64,000 nucleotides of DNA, from positions 124,001 to 188,000 of IMG/VR virus record IMGVR_UViG_3300034101_004588. The stretch is one strand, 5' to 3'. Positions 47,622-56,088 of the stretch are shown one piece after another (positions within the stretch are counted from its first letter, which is position 1; the number at the start of each line of letters is the position of its first letter). The translations under genes were made by a program, and so were the position numbers. Origin of the DNA: a virus. Below the pieces are notes generated by a model. It was not told the DNA's origin. It was given only the letters and a program-made list of their open reading frames with translations, and ran no database searches.

Positions 47622-48418
47622 ATCTATGTTTTTTTTCAGCTGCAGCAGGTGGCTTTGATATTAAAAAAATTTCAAATATTGTAATGTGGATTGATGCTTC
47701 GGATCCTAATGCATTATATACAGAAAGTATAAACGGAACCTTAGTAGAACCAAACAGTGCAATAGGTTTGGTTTTAGATAAATCTGGTAATCAATTTAAT
47801 TTAACTCAAAGCCTTTCAGTTAACAGACCTATAAGAAGAGAAAATGTTCAAAATTCTTTAGGAGTAATAGAATTTAATACACAAGATTACATCAAATTTC
47901 TTACAAGCCCTTCTCTTTTATTTGACGATTCTCAATGGTCTGTGTTTACAGTTTATAAATTTTTATCTGCTTCAGAGTTTAATTGTATATTAGAATTAGG
48001 AAGACCGAGACATTCAGGATCTTTTTTCGGATTTTCATTTACTCCAAGTAATAGTGTTCGTTCATCAGTTGCAGCAAGATCTAATACTAGTAGAGGAGGT
48101 CTTTTGAATATAACTTTAGGTACTAGTTTAAATACGTCTTCTTTTGAAGTACAAAGTTTTGTATGGAACAGAACTAATGCTACTTTAGCAACTAACCGAT
48201 ATTTAGAAGGTTCATCAACTATAGTTAGCGGGAATGTACAAACCCCAACAACACAACAAATAATTTTAGGTAGTGGTTATAGTTCAGGGGTTATACCGTT
48301 TCCAGATCTTGGAACAAATATACAAATTGCAGAAATAATTATTATTAAAAGAAATGTTTCTCCGGGTGAAAGAACCGCTATAGAAGAATATTTAAATAGA
48401 AAATGGAATTTATATTAA
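47618..48418 (+). CDS. LamG/concanavalin-like adhesin
   Basis: A 266-residue protein. SNIVMWIDASDPNALYTES, L-D-K-S-G-N, SQWSVFTVYKFLSASEFNCI and the C-terminal IAEIIIIKRNVSPGERTAIE...L-N-R-K-W identify the LamG/ConA-like jelly-roll proteins common on phage fibres, which bind carbohydrate. It would follow the shaft protein upstream as a tip or decoration. Confidence 0.7.
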   Translation: MNLCFFSAAAGGFDIKKISNIVMWIDASDPNALYTESINGTLVEPNSAIGLVLDKSGNQFNLTQSLSVNRPIRRENVQNSLGVIEFNTQDYIKFLTSPSLLFDDSQWSVFTVYKFLSASEFNCILELGRPRHSGSFFGFSFTPSNSVRSSVAARSNTSRGGLLNITLGTSLNTSSFEVQSFVWNRTNATLATNRYLEGSSTIVSGNVQTPTTQQIILGSGYSSGVIPFPDLGTNIQIAEIIIIKRNVSPGERTAIEEYLNRKWNLY

Positions 48419-48690
48419 ATGGATTTTGCTTTCTTTTGTAAATGTTGTTCATAGGCAGAAGCTAATTTTGGATTAGTTTCTACCATCCATTCTCTGAAAG
48501 ATTTATTAGAATTTGTTTCTTTTTGTTTTGTTTTGGATTCTTGAGATTGATTCTCAAGCTCTTGTAATTTATTTAAATAAGATTTTAATTCTTGTAAATC
48601 TCTTTCATCATACGTTCCGGTAAATCTTTTATTGTTTACAAAACCGACATATCCTTGACCTGGAATCAATTTGTAAGAATATTTTAACAT
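48415..48690 (-). CDS. Hypothetical protein
   Basis: A 91-residue protein: strands YSYKLIPGQGYVGFVNNKRF, then Gln/Lys-rich helix and basic end. One nucleotide from 48691-49968, with which it is probably co-translated. Confidence 0.45.
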   Translation of the reverse strand: MLKYSYKLIPGQGYVGFVNNKRFTGTYDERDLQELKSYLNKLQELENQSQESKTKQKETNSNKSFREWMVETNPKLASAYEQHLQKKAKSI

Positions 48691-49968
48691 TTATTGTGCT
48701 CGTTGATCTGCTCTAGCTGCGGATCCCATATCATTTAAAGTGTCGTCTATTAATTTTGCCCAATACTTGTAAGTTTGACTCTTTTTACTATTTTTCATAA
48801 TAGAATCTTCCCATAAAACAGCTTCCCAATTTTCTTTATTTTGTTCTGCTAATTCCATGGCTTGAGCCATTCTTTTGTTAATACTTTCGTAATCTGTGTC
48901 TGCAAATAGATATAACAATTTACGCAATCTTGAATTCATGTCTTCATCTGCTGCATCTGGAGCTCTAACATTAATATATGTATGTTGTAATTCTGCTGGT
49001 AATTCTGTGTAATCTTTTGAATATATCTTTTTTCTAGTATCTATATAAGCTCTTTTTACTCTATAAGATGTAAAGTTTGTAAAATCTGAAGGACCTGCAT
49101 TACGAGTAACTTGATAAATTTGCTCGTCTTCTGTAAGAGGACGATAAACAAATAATTTTTCCAATCCTTTTAACTTTGGTTGCCATTCTTGAGAAATAAC
49201 CATATTCCAATCACCAACTCTTTCACGATTGTTCAACGCATTAGTTAATCTAAATTTACCATCTCTTTGAGCGTGAATAACTATAACGTGGTTGTCATCA
49301 GATACTGGTAAGGTTTCATCATACACAAAATAAACACTGGCACTAGTATCACCGGATCCAAATCTATAACTGTAAAATAAACTTCTTTCTATAGGATAAG
49401 AAATACACCATCCGTAGTATTTGCTGATATCTTTGCTTTCGTTTTTGGCTTCTTCTTCTTTTTCTTTTGATAGAAAACGTTTAAATAAAATACAAGAATT
49501 GGGATCTTTACCAAAATAAACATGAATTCCATTTTTCGGATCTTTGTATATTTCTTCAGCTCCGGTTTCTCCTTCTGCCATTTCAACTTTAGATGCTGCT
49601 TTTTCTGCCGGGTCTCTAAATTGATGGACTATTTTTTCTAGATCAGACCAATTATAAAATTCTACTTGAAGAGGTTGTTTTTTTAAATTTTCAAAACGGC
49701 GAACATCTTTTTGATTTCTTTCATCCGGTTTAATATCTCCACTATCTATATATTGTTGAACTAGTTCTTTAATACGATTAGATGTATTGTTGGCTGTTTT
49801 AAGTTGATCAAATCTTTGTAAGGTTGCTCGAATAGCTGTTTCTTCTACAAATGCTCCTGCTTGTGGTTTTAATCTTTTAATTTGTTGATTGAGAAACCCT
49901 TCACTGTATTCGTTCAAAATAATACCTCCATACACTTGTTCCAATAAAATTTGATCTTTGGTTCTCAT
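48691..49968 (-). CDS. Large protein with N-terminal ILLE module
   Basis: A 425-residue protein starting MRTKDQILLEQVYGGIILNE. The module is shared with neighbours; the body is mixed, with a central GWCISYPIERSLFYSYRFG strand block and HVIVIHAQRDGKFRLTN that suggest a folded enzyme-like or structural domain. Best guess: an internal virion protein whose propeptide is removed after ILLE. No catalytic motif is certain. Confidence 0.5.
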   Translation of the reverse strand: MRTKDQILLEQVYGGIILNEYSEGFLNQQIKRLKPQAGAFVEETAIRATLQRFDQLKTANNTSNRIKELVQQYIDSGDIKPDERNQKDVRRFENLKKQPLQVEFYNWSDLEKIVHQFRDPAEKAASKVEMAEGETGAEEIYKDPKNGIHVYFGKDPNSCILFKRFLSKEKEEEAKNESKDISKYYGWCISYPIERSLFYSYRFGSGDTSASVYFVYDETLPVSDDNHVIVIHAQRDGKFRLTNALNNRERVGDWNMVISQEWQPKLKGLEKLFVYRPLTEDEQIYQVTRNAGPSDFTNFTSYRVKRAYIDTRKKIYSKDYTELPAELQHTYINVRAPDAADEDMNSRLRKLLYLFADTDYESINKRMAQAMELAEQNKENWEAVLWEDSIMKNSKKSQTYKYWAKLIDDTLNDMGSAARADQRAQ

Positions 49969-49980
49969 CTATTTTAATAT

Positions 49981-50427
49981 TTACCAGTTTTGTTCATAAT
50001 ATTCTGCTCTGGTTAAAGATGGAGAACCTAATATATTTTCTATTCTTGAAACTACTTCTTCATCATCAATATTACAAGGACCTCCTACATGCCAATTATA
50101 TTCTTCTCTTGGTATGCGTTTTTCTCTATAGACATATATTGTAACTATTAATCCGTCTTCAAACTGTATTACCCATCTAGCTAAAACCTTATCGTCTTCT
50201 GTATAAATTGGTTTACCAAATTTATCTATCAATTGTTTGTGTGTTGTTTTTACGTATCCTTTTAAACAAGTACCAGATATTTCTATATCATTGCTATTAA
50301 TTTTTTTTATCTTATAGCGATTTGAAAAGGATCTCAAAGCTTGAACTTTATTTAAATCTGCTTCTAAAAGAGATGCATAAACATTTTTTAAGGTTTTAAA
50401 TTTTTTGGGTATATTACTTTTATTCAT
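49981..50427 (-). CDS. Protein with N-terminal SLLEA-KVQALRSF module
   Basis: A 148-residue protein. The module lies at residues 21-38 (SLLEADLNKVQALRSF), further in than in its relatives. The rest is strand-rich: WVIQFEDGLIVTIYVYREKR and WHVGGP. Lies in a run of six genes with the same module. Confidence 0.5.
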   Translation of the reverse strand: MNKSNIPKKFKTLKNVYASLLEADLNKVQALRSFSNRYKIKKINSNDIEISGTCLKGYVKTTHKQLIDKFGKPIYTEDDKVLARWVIQFEDGLIVTIYVYREKRIPREEYNWHVGGPCNIDDEEVVSRIENILGSPSLTRAEYYEQNW

Positions 50428-50428
50428 A

Positions 50429-50827
50429 TTAATACGAATTCCACATTTTTAACCATTTATCATAATTTGGTTCTATTTTTCCGTCTATTACCAATTCTCT
50501 TAATACCACTTCTGCAACTTTGAAAAGGTGAGAAGTTGGAGGTATTTCTGCATCCAAACTAGTATATTCACTGTCTGAAAATCTTTTTAAACTTATTAAT
50601 TCCATTTCTGGTTCTTCTAGAGCCCACTCAAACGTATACCTTGCTTCGTAATGGTCGTCTTTAGCAATAAAACTTAATATATAAATTTTATTGTCTTTAT
50701 CATAATCTTCGTTTTCTATTATAAAATCCCTGCCAGGTCCTAAGTCTTTATCAAAATCCATAAATTTTTTTAAACCTTGAATCTTATCATATTGAGATTC
50801 TAAAAGTATTTGATCCTTGGTTTTCAT
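50429..50827 (-). CDS. Protein with N-terminal ILLE-KIQGLKKF module
   Basis: A 132-residue protein starting MKTKDQILLESQYDKIQGLK. The body (IYILSFIAKDDHYEARYTFE, LISLKRFSDSEYTSLDAEIP) matches that of 50843-51259, so the two are paralogues. Probable packaged internal protein. Confidence 0.55.
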   Translation of the reverse strand: MKTKDQILLESQYDKIQGLKKFMDFDKDLGPGRDFIIENEDYDKDNKIYILSFIAKDDHYEARYTFEWALEEPEMELISLKRFSDSEYTSLDAEIPPTSHLFKVAEVVLRELVIDGKIEPNYDKWLKMWNSY

Positions 50828-50842
50828 TTTTATTATTTAGGT

Positions 50843-51259
50843 TCAATAATCTGGTTTCCAAAAATGAGGCGGTATTTCTGGTTCCAGTTTACCTGCATCT
50901 ACCAAGGCTTCTATCTTTTCTTCTGCGTCTATAAAAAGTTTTGAACCAGGTGTTATTTCTGCTTCTAGATAATCATAATTTTCATCTGCATATCTTTTTA
51001 AACTCAAAAGTTTTATAATATGATCTGGATTCCAACCTTCGTATTTCCACCAAAAATTATATCTTGCTTCATAATAATCATCTTTAGCTTTAAAGGATAC
51101 CACATAAATTTTTGCTTGATAATTCGGAAATTCTGTGTCTTTATATAATATTTGAAAATGAGAAGGGTCTCCTAAATCCGATTCTCTTTCGGCAAACTTT
51201 TTAAGAGCTAAAATTTTATCTGTAGCTTCTCTTAATAATTGTAAATCCTTTTTATTCAT
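50843..51259 (-). CDS. Paralogue of 50429, N-terminal LLREA-KILALKKF module
   Basis: A 138-residue protein from the ATG at 51259, overlapping the preceding stop (ATGA). NKKDLQLLREATDKILALKK opens it; IYVVSFKAKDDYYEARYNFW and LLSLKRYADENYDYLEAEIT align with 50429-50827. Tandem duplication. Confidence 0.55.
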   Translation of the reverse strand: MNKKDLQLLREATDKILALKKFAERESDLGDPSHFQILYKDTEFPNYQAKIYVVSFKAKDDYYEARYNFWWKYEGWNPDHIIKLLSLKRYADENYDYLEAEITPGSKLFIDAEEKIEALVDAGKLEPEIPPHFWKPDY

Positions 51260-51744
51260 GGACCATACCACCTAGTTGATGCTGTGAAATAATCTAAAAA
51301 GTCATTGTAATCAGGTTCATTATAAAATGTTGTCAAATAATCATAAGCTTTACTTCCTAATTCTTCTGTTAAATCTTCAGACCAATTTTTTTTAAATTTT
51401 TCATAACCGCCATAATTTTCTAAAGTATCTTTGGTTGCTTTATCGTACAAAGCTTGGTGTAAGAATCCTTCATACTCTTGTTGTATTTCTCGAGAAGACA
51501 AATGGTCATAATAAAAATCTACATTTATTGGATTTAATTCTATATTTCTTTTTACATGGTCTAGATATTCTGGTAAAATAGACATATACAATTCTCTGGG
51601 AACACCCATGGAAGAGTTTTCATATTCGTCTATGGTTAGTTTTTTAACATGATCTAAAACATTAAGCTCTTTATTGGCAAATTGTTTAAACGCTTGTATC
51701 TTGTCGTATTGAGCTTCTAAAAGTATTTGGTCTTTATATTTCAT
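51256..51744 (-). CDS. Protein with N-terminal ILLEA-KIQAFKQF module
   Basis: A 162-residue acidic protein starting MKYKDQILLEAQYDKIQAFK. After the module the body is helical and unlike the neighbours (YLDHVKRNIELNPINVDFYY). ATGA overlaps on both sides. Confidence 0.5.
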   Translation of the reverse strand: MKYKDQILLEAQYDKIQAFKQFANKELNVLDHVKKLTIDEYENSSMGVPRELYMSILPEYLDHVKRNIELNPINVDFYYDHLSSREIQQEYEGFLHQALYDKATKDTLENYGGYEKFKKNWSEDLTEELGSKAYDYLTTFYNEPDYNDFLDYFTASTRWYGP

Positions 51745-52085
51745 TAAACAAATAATTCTACAACATCTTTAATATCTGGAATTATCATTTCTATATCATC
51801 TTGGTCTATCTCTTTTCCTTCTTTATCATAAAGAGGAGTTTCTAAATATTTTTGCGAAGATACCCAGTTTCTATAAAAATTATCAAATTCTGGTGTAGAT
51901 AAAAATCCAGCAAATGTTTGTATAGCAGAATTTAATTTATCTATATGTTCATTGTACTTGCTAATCATAAGACCGGCTTCTCGGCGATCTTTTTCATCTT
52001 TAGAAAAAGATTTTAGTCCTTGAATTTTTAGATTAGTTATTTCTTCTGCAGCTTCTTGTAATAATTGTAAATCTTTTTTTGTCAT
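51744..52085 (-). CDS. Protein with N-terminal LLQEA-IQGLKSF module
   Basis: A 113-residue protein (MTKKDLQLLQEAAEEITNLK) with helical body. Starts with one base overlap after the next gene. Same family module. Confidence 0.5.
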   Translation of the reverse strand: MTKKDLQLLQEAAEEITNLKIQGLKSFSKDEKDRREAGLMISKYNEHIDKLNSAIQTFAGFLSTPEFDNFYRNWVSSQKYLETPLYDKEGKEIDQDDIEMIIPDIKDVVELFV

Positions 52086-52402
52086 AATTGTTCACTTGCA
52101 TAAATGCCTAATTTTTTGTGAGCTTCATCTCTGTTTAAGAAATGCCATTTGTTGTTAGTTGGGTGTATAAAAGCGAATCCTTCTTCAGGTTTTCCTTTAT
52201 CATACCATTTATCGGCTTCTTCATCACTAGGAATACGACCTAATTTTTTAGGAAGATATTCGTCAAATATTTCTCGAAAAACAAAACCATGACCCATGCG
52301 AGTTTTATCATGGAATATTTTTCCGTATACTTTAATAGCGGGGTAAAGCTTAATGCCTCCACGAGCTTCAAAAATCAGACAAATATAATATGTATTAAAC
52401 AT
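52082..52402 (-). CDS. Hypothetical protein
   Basis: A 106-residue mixed protein (MFNTYYICLIFEARGGIKLY) with G-R-I-P-S-D-E-E-A-D-K-W-Y-D-K-G and WHFLNRDEAHKKLG; no module. Overlaps the module-bearing gene by 4 nt. Confidence 0.5.
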   Translation of the reverse strand: MFNTYYICLIFEARGGIKLYPAIKVYGKIFHDKTRMGHGFVFREIFDEYLPKKLGRIPSDEEADKWYDKGKPEEGFAFIHPTNNKWHFLNRDEAHKKLGIYASEQL

Positions 52403-52432
52403 ATCATATATTTATAGAAACCAGGTGGTATT

Positions 52433-52951
52433 CTAAAATACTTGCTGCAAAAACTCTGCTACTTCTTTATCTTTAATAGATTGTCCTTCATGCAGAATCT
52501 CACAAACAACCTTATACATATCAAAAGCCTTGCGTTCAAAAAACTTTGTTGCCTCTTCATATCCTAGAGTCTCAATCCAACAATTCATTTGTGGGTATTG
52601 AGGAGCAGCATGGAAGATACATCCATTATGAAAATTACCAATCCAACACAAAAGAAAGATTGCTCCTTTGACACCTTTTTCTTTAACCATGTATTCAAAG
52701 AATACAGCTCGTTCTTCTGGGTCTTTACCTACATACCGATTGAGCTTGGTAATATAAGAACCGTCTAAAAAGATAATCGAACGGCCTTTAGAAAGAACAT
52801 GATCCTTTAAAACGGAAACATTATTATCATTCATATAGACCTTACGAATAGTAGGCCATTTAACATTAACCCCTCTAGAGGAAAAAATAGACGAACCTAT
52901 CAAAGGTTGTCGATTCATTGACACTTTTTTATTTTGACGAAGATCTATCAT
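52433..52951 (-). CDS. Hypothetical protein
   Basis: A 172-residue protein, basic start (IDLRQNKKVSMNRQPLIGSS), hydrophobic core VKGAIFLLCWIGNFHNGCIF and acidic C-terminus. No family recognised. Promoter 7 nt upstream. Confidence 0.5.
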   Translation of the reverse strand: MIDLRQNKKVSMNRQPLIGSSIFSSRGVNVKWPTIRKVYMNDNNVSVLKDHVLSKGRSIIFLDGSYITKLNRYVGKDPEERAVFFEYMVKEKGVKGAIFLLCWIGNFHNGCIFHAAPQYPQMNCWIETLGYEEATKFFERKAFDMYKVVCEILHEGQSIKDKEVAEFLQQVF

Positions 52952-52958
52952 GTTTAAA

Positions 52959-52987
52959 ATGATAGATTAAATTGGTGGGAAATACAA
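52959..52987 (-). promoter_or_regulatory. TTCCC-type promoter of the 52951 gene, leaderless
   Basis: Minus strand TTGTAT (52982-52987) followed by TTCCC, 17-bp spacer, TATCAT (52959-52964), 7 nt to the ATG. Matches the 55-63 kb class. Confidence 0.65.
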
Positions 52988-52992
52988 GAATA

Positions 52993-53172
52993 TTATTCGG
53001 TTTTATATCTTTCTTTAATCCATTTAGATTTGAATTTTAAAGTCCAGTCGATCAAGGCTCGAGGAAATCCAATATCGTAACCCACTTTTTCTGACTCATA
53101 CCATTTGTGTTTATTGATCTCTTCTTTCATAGCCAAGAATTCTCGGTAAAGGCTAGTTTTTTCTATATTCAC
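52993..53172 (-). CDS. Conserved small protein, GTG start
   Basis: A 59-residue frame from GTG 53172 to TAA 52993. HKWYESEKVGYDIGFPRALI followed by D-W...K-x-K-W is a small block common in bacteria and phages (K-W-x-E-S-E-K-x-G-x-D-I-G-x-x-x-A-x-x-D-W), function unknown. Confidence 0.6.
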   Translation of the reverse strand: MNIEKTSLYREFLAMKEEINKHKWYESEKVGYDIGFPRALIDWTLKFKSKWIKERYKTE

Positions 53173-53195
53173 TCTATCTATTAATATTTATCATT

Positions 53196-53666
53196 TTAAG
53201 AGGTTATACGAAACGCAAATTCAACACCATCATTAGATTTAACTATTTTAAAACCATTTTGTTTATAAAAAGACATTAAATTTTTATGAGATGATTTGTT
53301 TTGCCCTGAAGAAATTTCTCCCGGAGATAATGCCATAAGGGTTCCTGAGGGATATTGCATGGCTAAAGTATTAATGATCTCTGAACCCCTACCTAATCCT
53401 CTTTGTGTAGAAAGTATTCTTAATAATTGAATCCATATATAGGTAAATTTTTTTGGTAGTTTTAAAGACCTTAGATATTTTGCTACCGGATCATTTTTGG
53501 GATCATCAAAATAAAAAAGATCAATAACCTCAGATATTGTCAGGTTTTCAGCAACGTCCCAATCGAAGTCTGCTATTTTTTTACCATCTTCTCGAACTTC
53601 TTCTCGAGACATATCAAATTCTAAAGACTCTAGAATTTGTTTTATTTTATTATTGAACCGATTCAT
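53196..53666 (-). CDS. GNAT-family acetyltransferase with N-terminal QILE motif
   Basis: A 156-residue protein from ATG 53666. The acetyl-CoA loop is STQRGLGRGSEIIN (Q/R-x-x-G-x-G) and SFYKQNGFKIV is the usual GNAT C-terminal strand. Its N-terminus NRFNNKIKQILESLEFDMSR has an ILE motif like packaged proteins, suggesting it may be delivered with the DNA. Substrate unknown. Confidence 0.65.
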   Translation of the reverse strand: MNRFNNKIKQILESLEFDMSREEVREDGKKIADFDWDVAENLTISEVIDLFYFDDPKNDPVAKYLRSLKLPKKFTYIWIQLLRILSTQRGLGRGSEIINTLAMQYPSGTLMALSPGEISSGQNKSSHKNLMSFYKQNGFKIVKSNDGVEFAFRITS

Positions 53667-54018
53667 TTTCAAACCAATAAATCATTCCATTAGGACCTTC
53701 TTCCATTTTTAGGTCATCATGTTTGATTCCTACTTTAGAAAGAAGATTGCCTAATCTTTCTCCAGTCGCTTGAAAATCAAATAAAGAATAATCCGTATTA
53801 AAAATTTGTTTATACATTTCATCTAAATCAGAAAACTTTTCTTGGTTATCATAAATTTTCTTCTTAGAAAAAAGACTATTGCCGAACATTTCTTTCAAAC
53901 GAGAAGCAAAGGTTTCAGACAATTCATCATAAGCTTTCATCTGAACTTTTTTCTGTTCTTTGGCTTGGTTAATTTTACCGTAAGTCTCTTCTAAGAGTAT
54001 TTGATCTTTATTTTTCAT
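53650..54018 (-). CDS. Protein with N-terminal ILLEE module
   Basis: A 122-residue protein starting MKNKDQILLEETYGKINQAK. Helical, charged; DYSLFDFQATGERLGNLLSK near the centre. Overlaps the acetyltransferase gene by 17 nt, so the pair is co-expressed. Confidence 0.5.
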   Translation of the reverse strand: MKNKDQILLEETYGKINQAKEQKKVQMKAYDELSETFASRLKEMFGNSLFSKKKIYDNQEKFSDLDEMYKQIFNTDYSLFDFQATGERLGNLLSKVGIKHDDLKMEEGPNGMIYWFENESVQ

Positions 54019-54022
54019 AAAA

Positions 54023-54274
54023 TTATTCTTTAGATTCTGTATATTTTAGATGTCTTAATATATCTTCAAAGACCTCGACTACATTATTAAAATTACCCCA
54101 ATAACCTAATCCATCTTGATTCTCGGCCTCATCAATATATTCATTAAAAGCTTCCATGACCTTATTTTTAAAACGCCAGAGTTCTTCTTCTTGAAAATCT
54201 TGTAAGGCCTGTAGTTTTGGATTTACAATTTTATCCATTTCCGCTTCCAAGAGTATTTGATCTTTAGATCGCAT
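54023..54274 (-). CDS. Small protein with N-terminal ILLEA-LQALQDF module
   Basis: An 83-residue protein, MRSKDQILLEAEMDKIVNPK then LQALQDFQEEELWRFKNKVM. The module makes up nearly half of it. First gene of the 48415-54274 string; divergent from 54335. Confidence 0.5.
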   Translation of the reverse strand: MRSKDQILLEAEMDKIVNPKLQALQDFQEEELWRFKNKVMEAFNEYIDEAENQDGLGYWGNFNNVVEVFEDILRHLKYTESKE

Positions 54275-54334
54275 ATTATTCTATTTACCCAACTTTTAAA
54301 GAGAATTCTCTTTATTACTCTTTATAATAAGAGT

Positions 54335-54988
54335 ATGGCTTATATCAATACCGATATTCCTTTATTCTCTTGTCTGCTAGATACTAGCTTTCTTTATGAT
54401 AAAGACCCAAGAACCACCCAAGAATATCTTAAAGTAGAGGTCTTTGGATTTACTTCTCTTAATCGAAGATGCGGTCTCTTCTCGGTTATGTCAGAAATGG
54501 GTAGTGTTCATACTCGAGTACCTCTTCATTACCTTATAGCCGAGGACACGGATAATCCCTCTCATTACCCGCTCGACTGGTTGCAACTTTGGGATTCCTA
54601 TTCTCCTTATGTGCAATGTATAAGATATGAGTACCTCAAAAACCTCACTTGTAAGATCTGCCTGAAAGATAGGAACTATGAGTCGGCTCGCTATCTCATG
54701 ACCTTTGATTGGTGCTATGGACCGGAATTCACCACCGGACAAAGTGAAAATCCGGGAGGTCATAAACAAGGACATCTACTAAAGGGCGATCACGGACAAT
54801 ACTATATACAACCGGGTAATAGAATAATCTGGAGAGACGGAGGAGCCTGGATTGGTAAAGAATTACAAGGGCATGAAAAATGGAAAGTCTTTTCTAAAGA
54901 GTTCTCTTGTGAACAAACAGGTTCTCGATGGTTTGCCGGAGAAGAAGAATTACACTTCTACCAATTTGAAAAGAATAAAGACAGGTGA
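54335..54988 (+). CDS. Conserved phage hypothetical protein
   Basis: A 217-residue protein from ATG 54335 (MAYINTDIPLFSCLLDTSFL); longer starts are not needed, and a TATAAT (54323-54328) lies 6 nt before this ATG. Trp/Tyr/Gly-rich with C-x-x-C pairs (LTCKICLKDR). The TDIPLFxCLxxxxFLYD start is familiar from phage early proteins, function unknown. Confidence 0.55.
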   Translation: MAYINTDIPLFSCLLDTSFLYDKDPRTTQEYLKVEVFGFTSLNRRCGLFSVMSEMGSVHTRVPLHYLIAEDTDNPSHYPLDWLQLWDSYSPYVQCIRYEYLKNLTCKICLKDRNYESARYLMTFDWCYGPEFTTGQSENPGGHKQGHLLKGDHGQYYIQPGNRIIWRDGGAWIGKELQGHEKWKVFSKEFSCEQTGSRWFAGEEELHFYQFEKNKDR

Positions 54989-55198
54989 TATAAAGATAAA
55001 GGGGTACCTATATAAAGGGGTAGGTACCGGGATTGCCCCGAGACCCGGGTATCGATTATTCTCGTCTATTATTGTTTTTGAACTGCCGGGGTCCTAGGAT
55101 ACCGCCCGTTGTCGTATTAACTTGCTTTTCCCTAGAATCCGATTTATAATTCCGCGCCTAGGGTTTCTTGGTCAAGGGGTTCGAACCCAGGTGACCTT
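54989..55198. other. Noncoding boundary region with inverted repeats
   Basis: About 210 nt. GGTACCTA (55003-55010) pairs with TAGGTACC (55021-55028) just after the plus-strand gene, likely its terminator. GGGTTCGAACCC (55177-55188), flanked by GGTCA/TGACC, forms a hairpin after the minus-strand 55199 gene. Base composition becomes more GC-rich from here on. Confidence 0.45.
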
Positions 55199-55498
55199 CT
55201 ACAGCTCGTACCCTTCAGACTCTTTCTTAGACTGGTGTTGATCCACGTGCCTGGCTAGCCGGCGAAGCTCTTGGCGGCACATCTCCTTAGCTTCTTCATT
55301 AGCCGAGGACTCCAGAACCGTCATACAGATATTCACCGCCTCTTCCCAAGAAGGGGTTAGGTCAATGACTCGACGATTGGTGTTGGCAGGAAGAGCTTGG
55401 AAGGCTTCGGCCATCTCTTCATTAGCTTCGGACTCGGTGACATAGACTTCTTCACATTGCACTTGAGTGTTGAAGTCATCGGTGTAGTTCTTATTCAT
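55199..55498 (-). CDS. Hypothetical acidic protein
   Basis: A 99-residue acidic, helical protein (MNKNYTDDFNTQVQCEEVYV). No family recognised. Start chosen by its own promoter: the ATG at 55498 is 10 nt from the -10. No Shine-Dalgarno. Typical of the small single genes in this region. Confidence 0.55.
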   Translation of the reverse strand: MNKNYTDDFNTQVQCEEVYVTESEANEEMAEAFQALPANTNRRVIDLTPSWEEAVNICMTVLESSANEEAKEMCRQELRRLARHVDQHQSKKESEGYEL

Positions 55499-55508
55499 AA
55501 CAGTTATT

Positions 55509-55537
55509 AGTGTAGAGACTATTTGGGGGAAACACCA
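55509..55537 (-). promoter_or_regulatory. TTCCC-type leaderless promoter (55498 gene)
   Basis: Minus strand TGGTGT (55532-55537)-TTCCCCC, 17-bp spacer, TACACT (55509-55514), 10 nt to the ATG. Confidence 0.65.
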
Positions 55538-55646
55538 GACTTTCTTTTTATTCTCTCAAAGTAATTTTAACGATGAAAGTAATCCTGCCTTTGTATTATT
55601 TTATACCGTTGTATTAAATTGCGGACTGCTATGAGAGATAAAAGAA

Positions 55647-55678
55647 CCCTCCAGCTTCCTATTACGGAAGCTGGAGGG
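55647..55678 (-). terminator. Strong hairpin terminator after the 56088 gene
   Basis: A 13-bp perfect stem (CCCTCCAGCTTCC with its complement) and 6-nt loop, followed on the minus strand by GGGTTCTTTT. It lies 45 nt past the stop of 55723-56088. Confidence 0.75.
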
Positions 55679-55722
55679 GGTTTCGTTGACACGGGTTCCT
55701 CTACTCAGAGGACCGAGAGTGT

Positions 55723-56088
55723 TTACTTCTTCCGCTTCTTCTTAGCGGCTTTCTTGACCGGAGCCTCTTCAACCGCAACTGTCACCATCTCCTCTTCAAT
55801 CTTAGCCTCGACCGCTTCTTTGACCTTAGGGTCAGCGGCGATGACTTCGAACTTGGGCTTGGAGACTTTGGCCGAGGAGACTTTCTCTTCGGTGTACTCT
55901 ACGCCGATCCCGAGGAAGGATCCTTTGCCGTTGGAGGCGGTGATCCGACGAAGCGCTCCGAAGACGGGACGATACTCGGCGGTGATGTTGTATTCGCTAG
56001 CGAGAGTGTCGATAACGAACTTCGGGGTGACCGTTTCATTCTTCATCAGAATGTCGCGGATGGCTTTGCTCATTGGGTTCTTTTCCAT
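55723..56088 (-). CDS. Small winged-helix-like protein with basic tail
   Basis: A 121-residue protein: an N-terminal 70-residue domain (KAIRDILMKNETVTPKFVID, PVFGALRRITASNGKGSFLG) looks like a winged helix and parallels the 61400-61582 protein (LREILSSGDSFEVHDLLKRV, GKGSF). The tail is Ala/Glu-rich and ends KKAAKKKRKK. Probably DNA-binding. Confidence 0.55.
   Translation of the reverse strand: MEKNPMSKAIRDILMKNETVTPKFVIDTLASEYNITAEYRPVFGALRRITASNGKGSFLGIGVEYTEEKVSSAKVSKPKFEVIAADPKVKEAVEAKIEEEMVTVAVEEAPVKKAAKKKRKK

Noticed and set aside
55170-55196. GGGTTCGAACCC hairpin read as a tRNA T-arm
   Set aside because: No acceptor, anticodon or D-arm can be formed around it; more likely a hairpin at a gene end.
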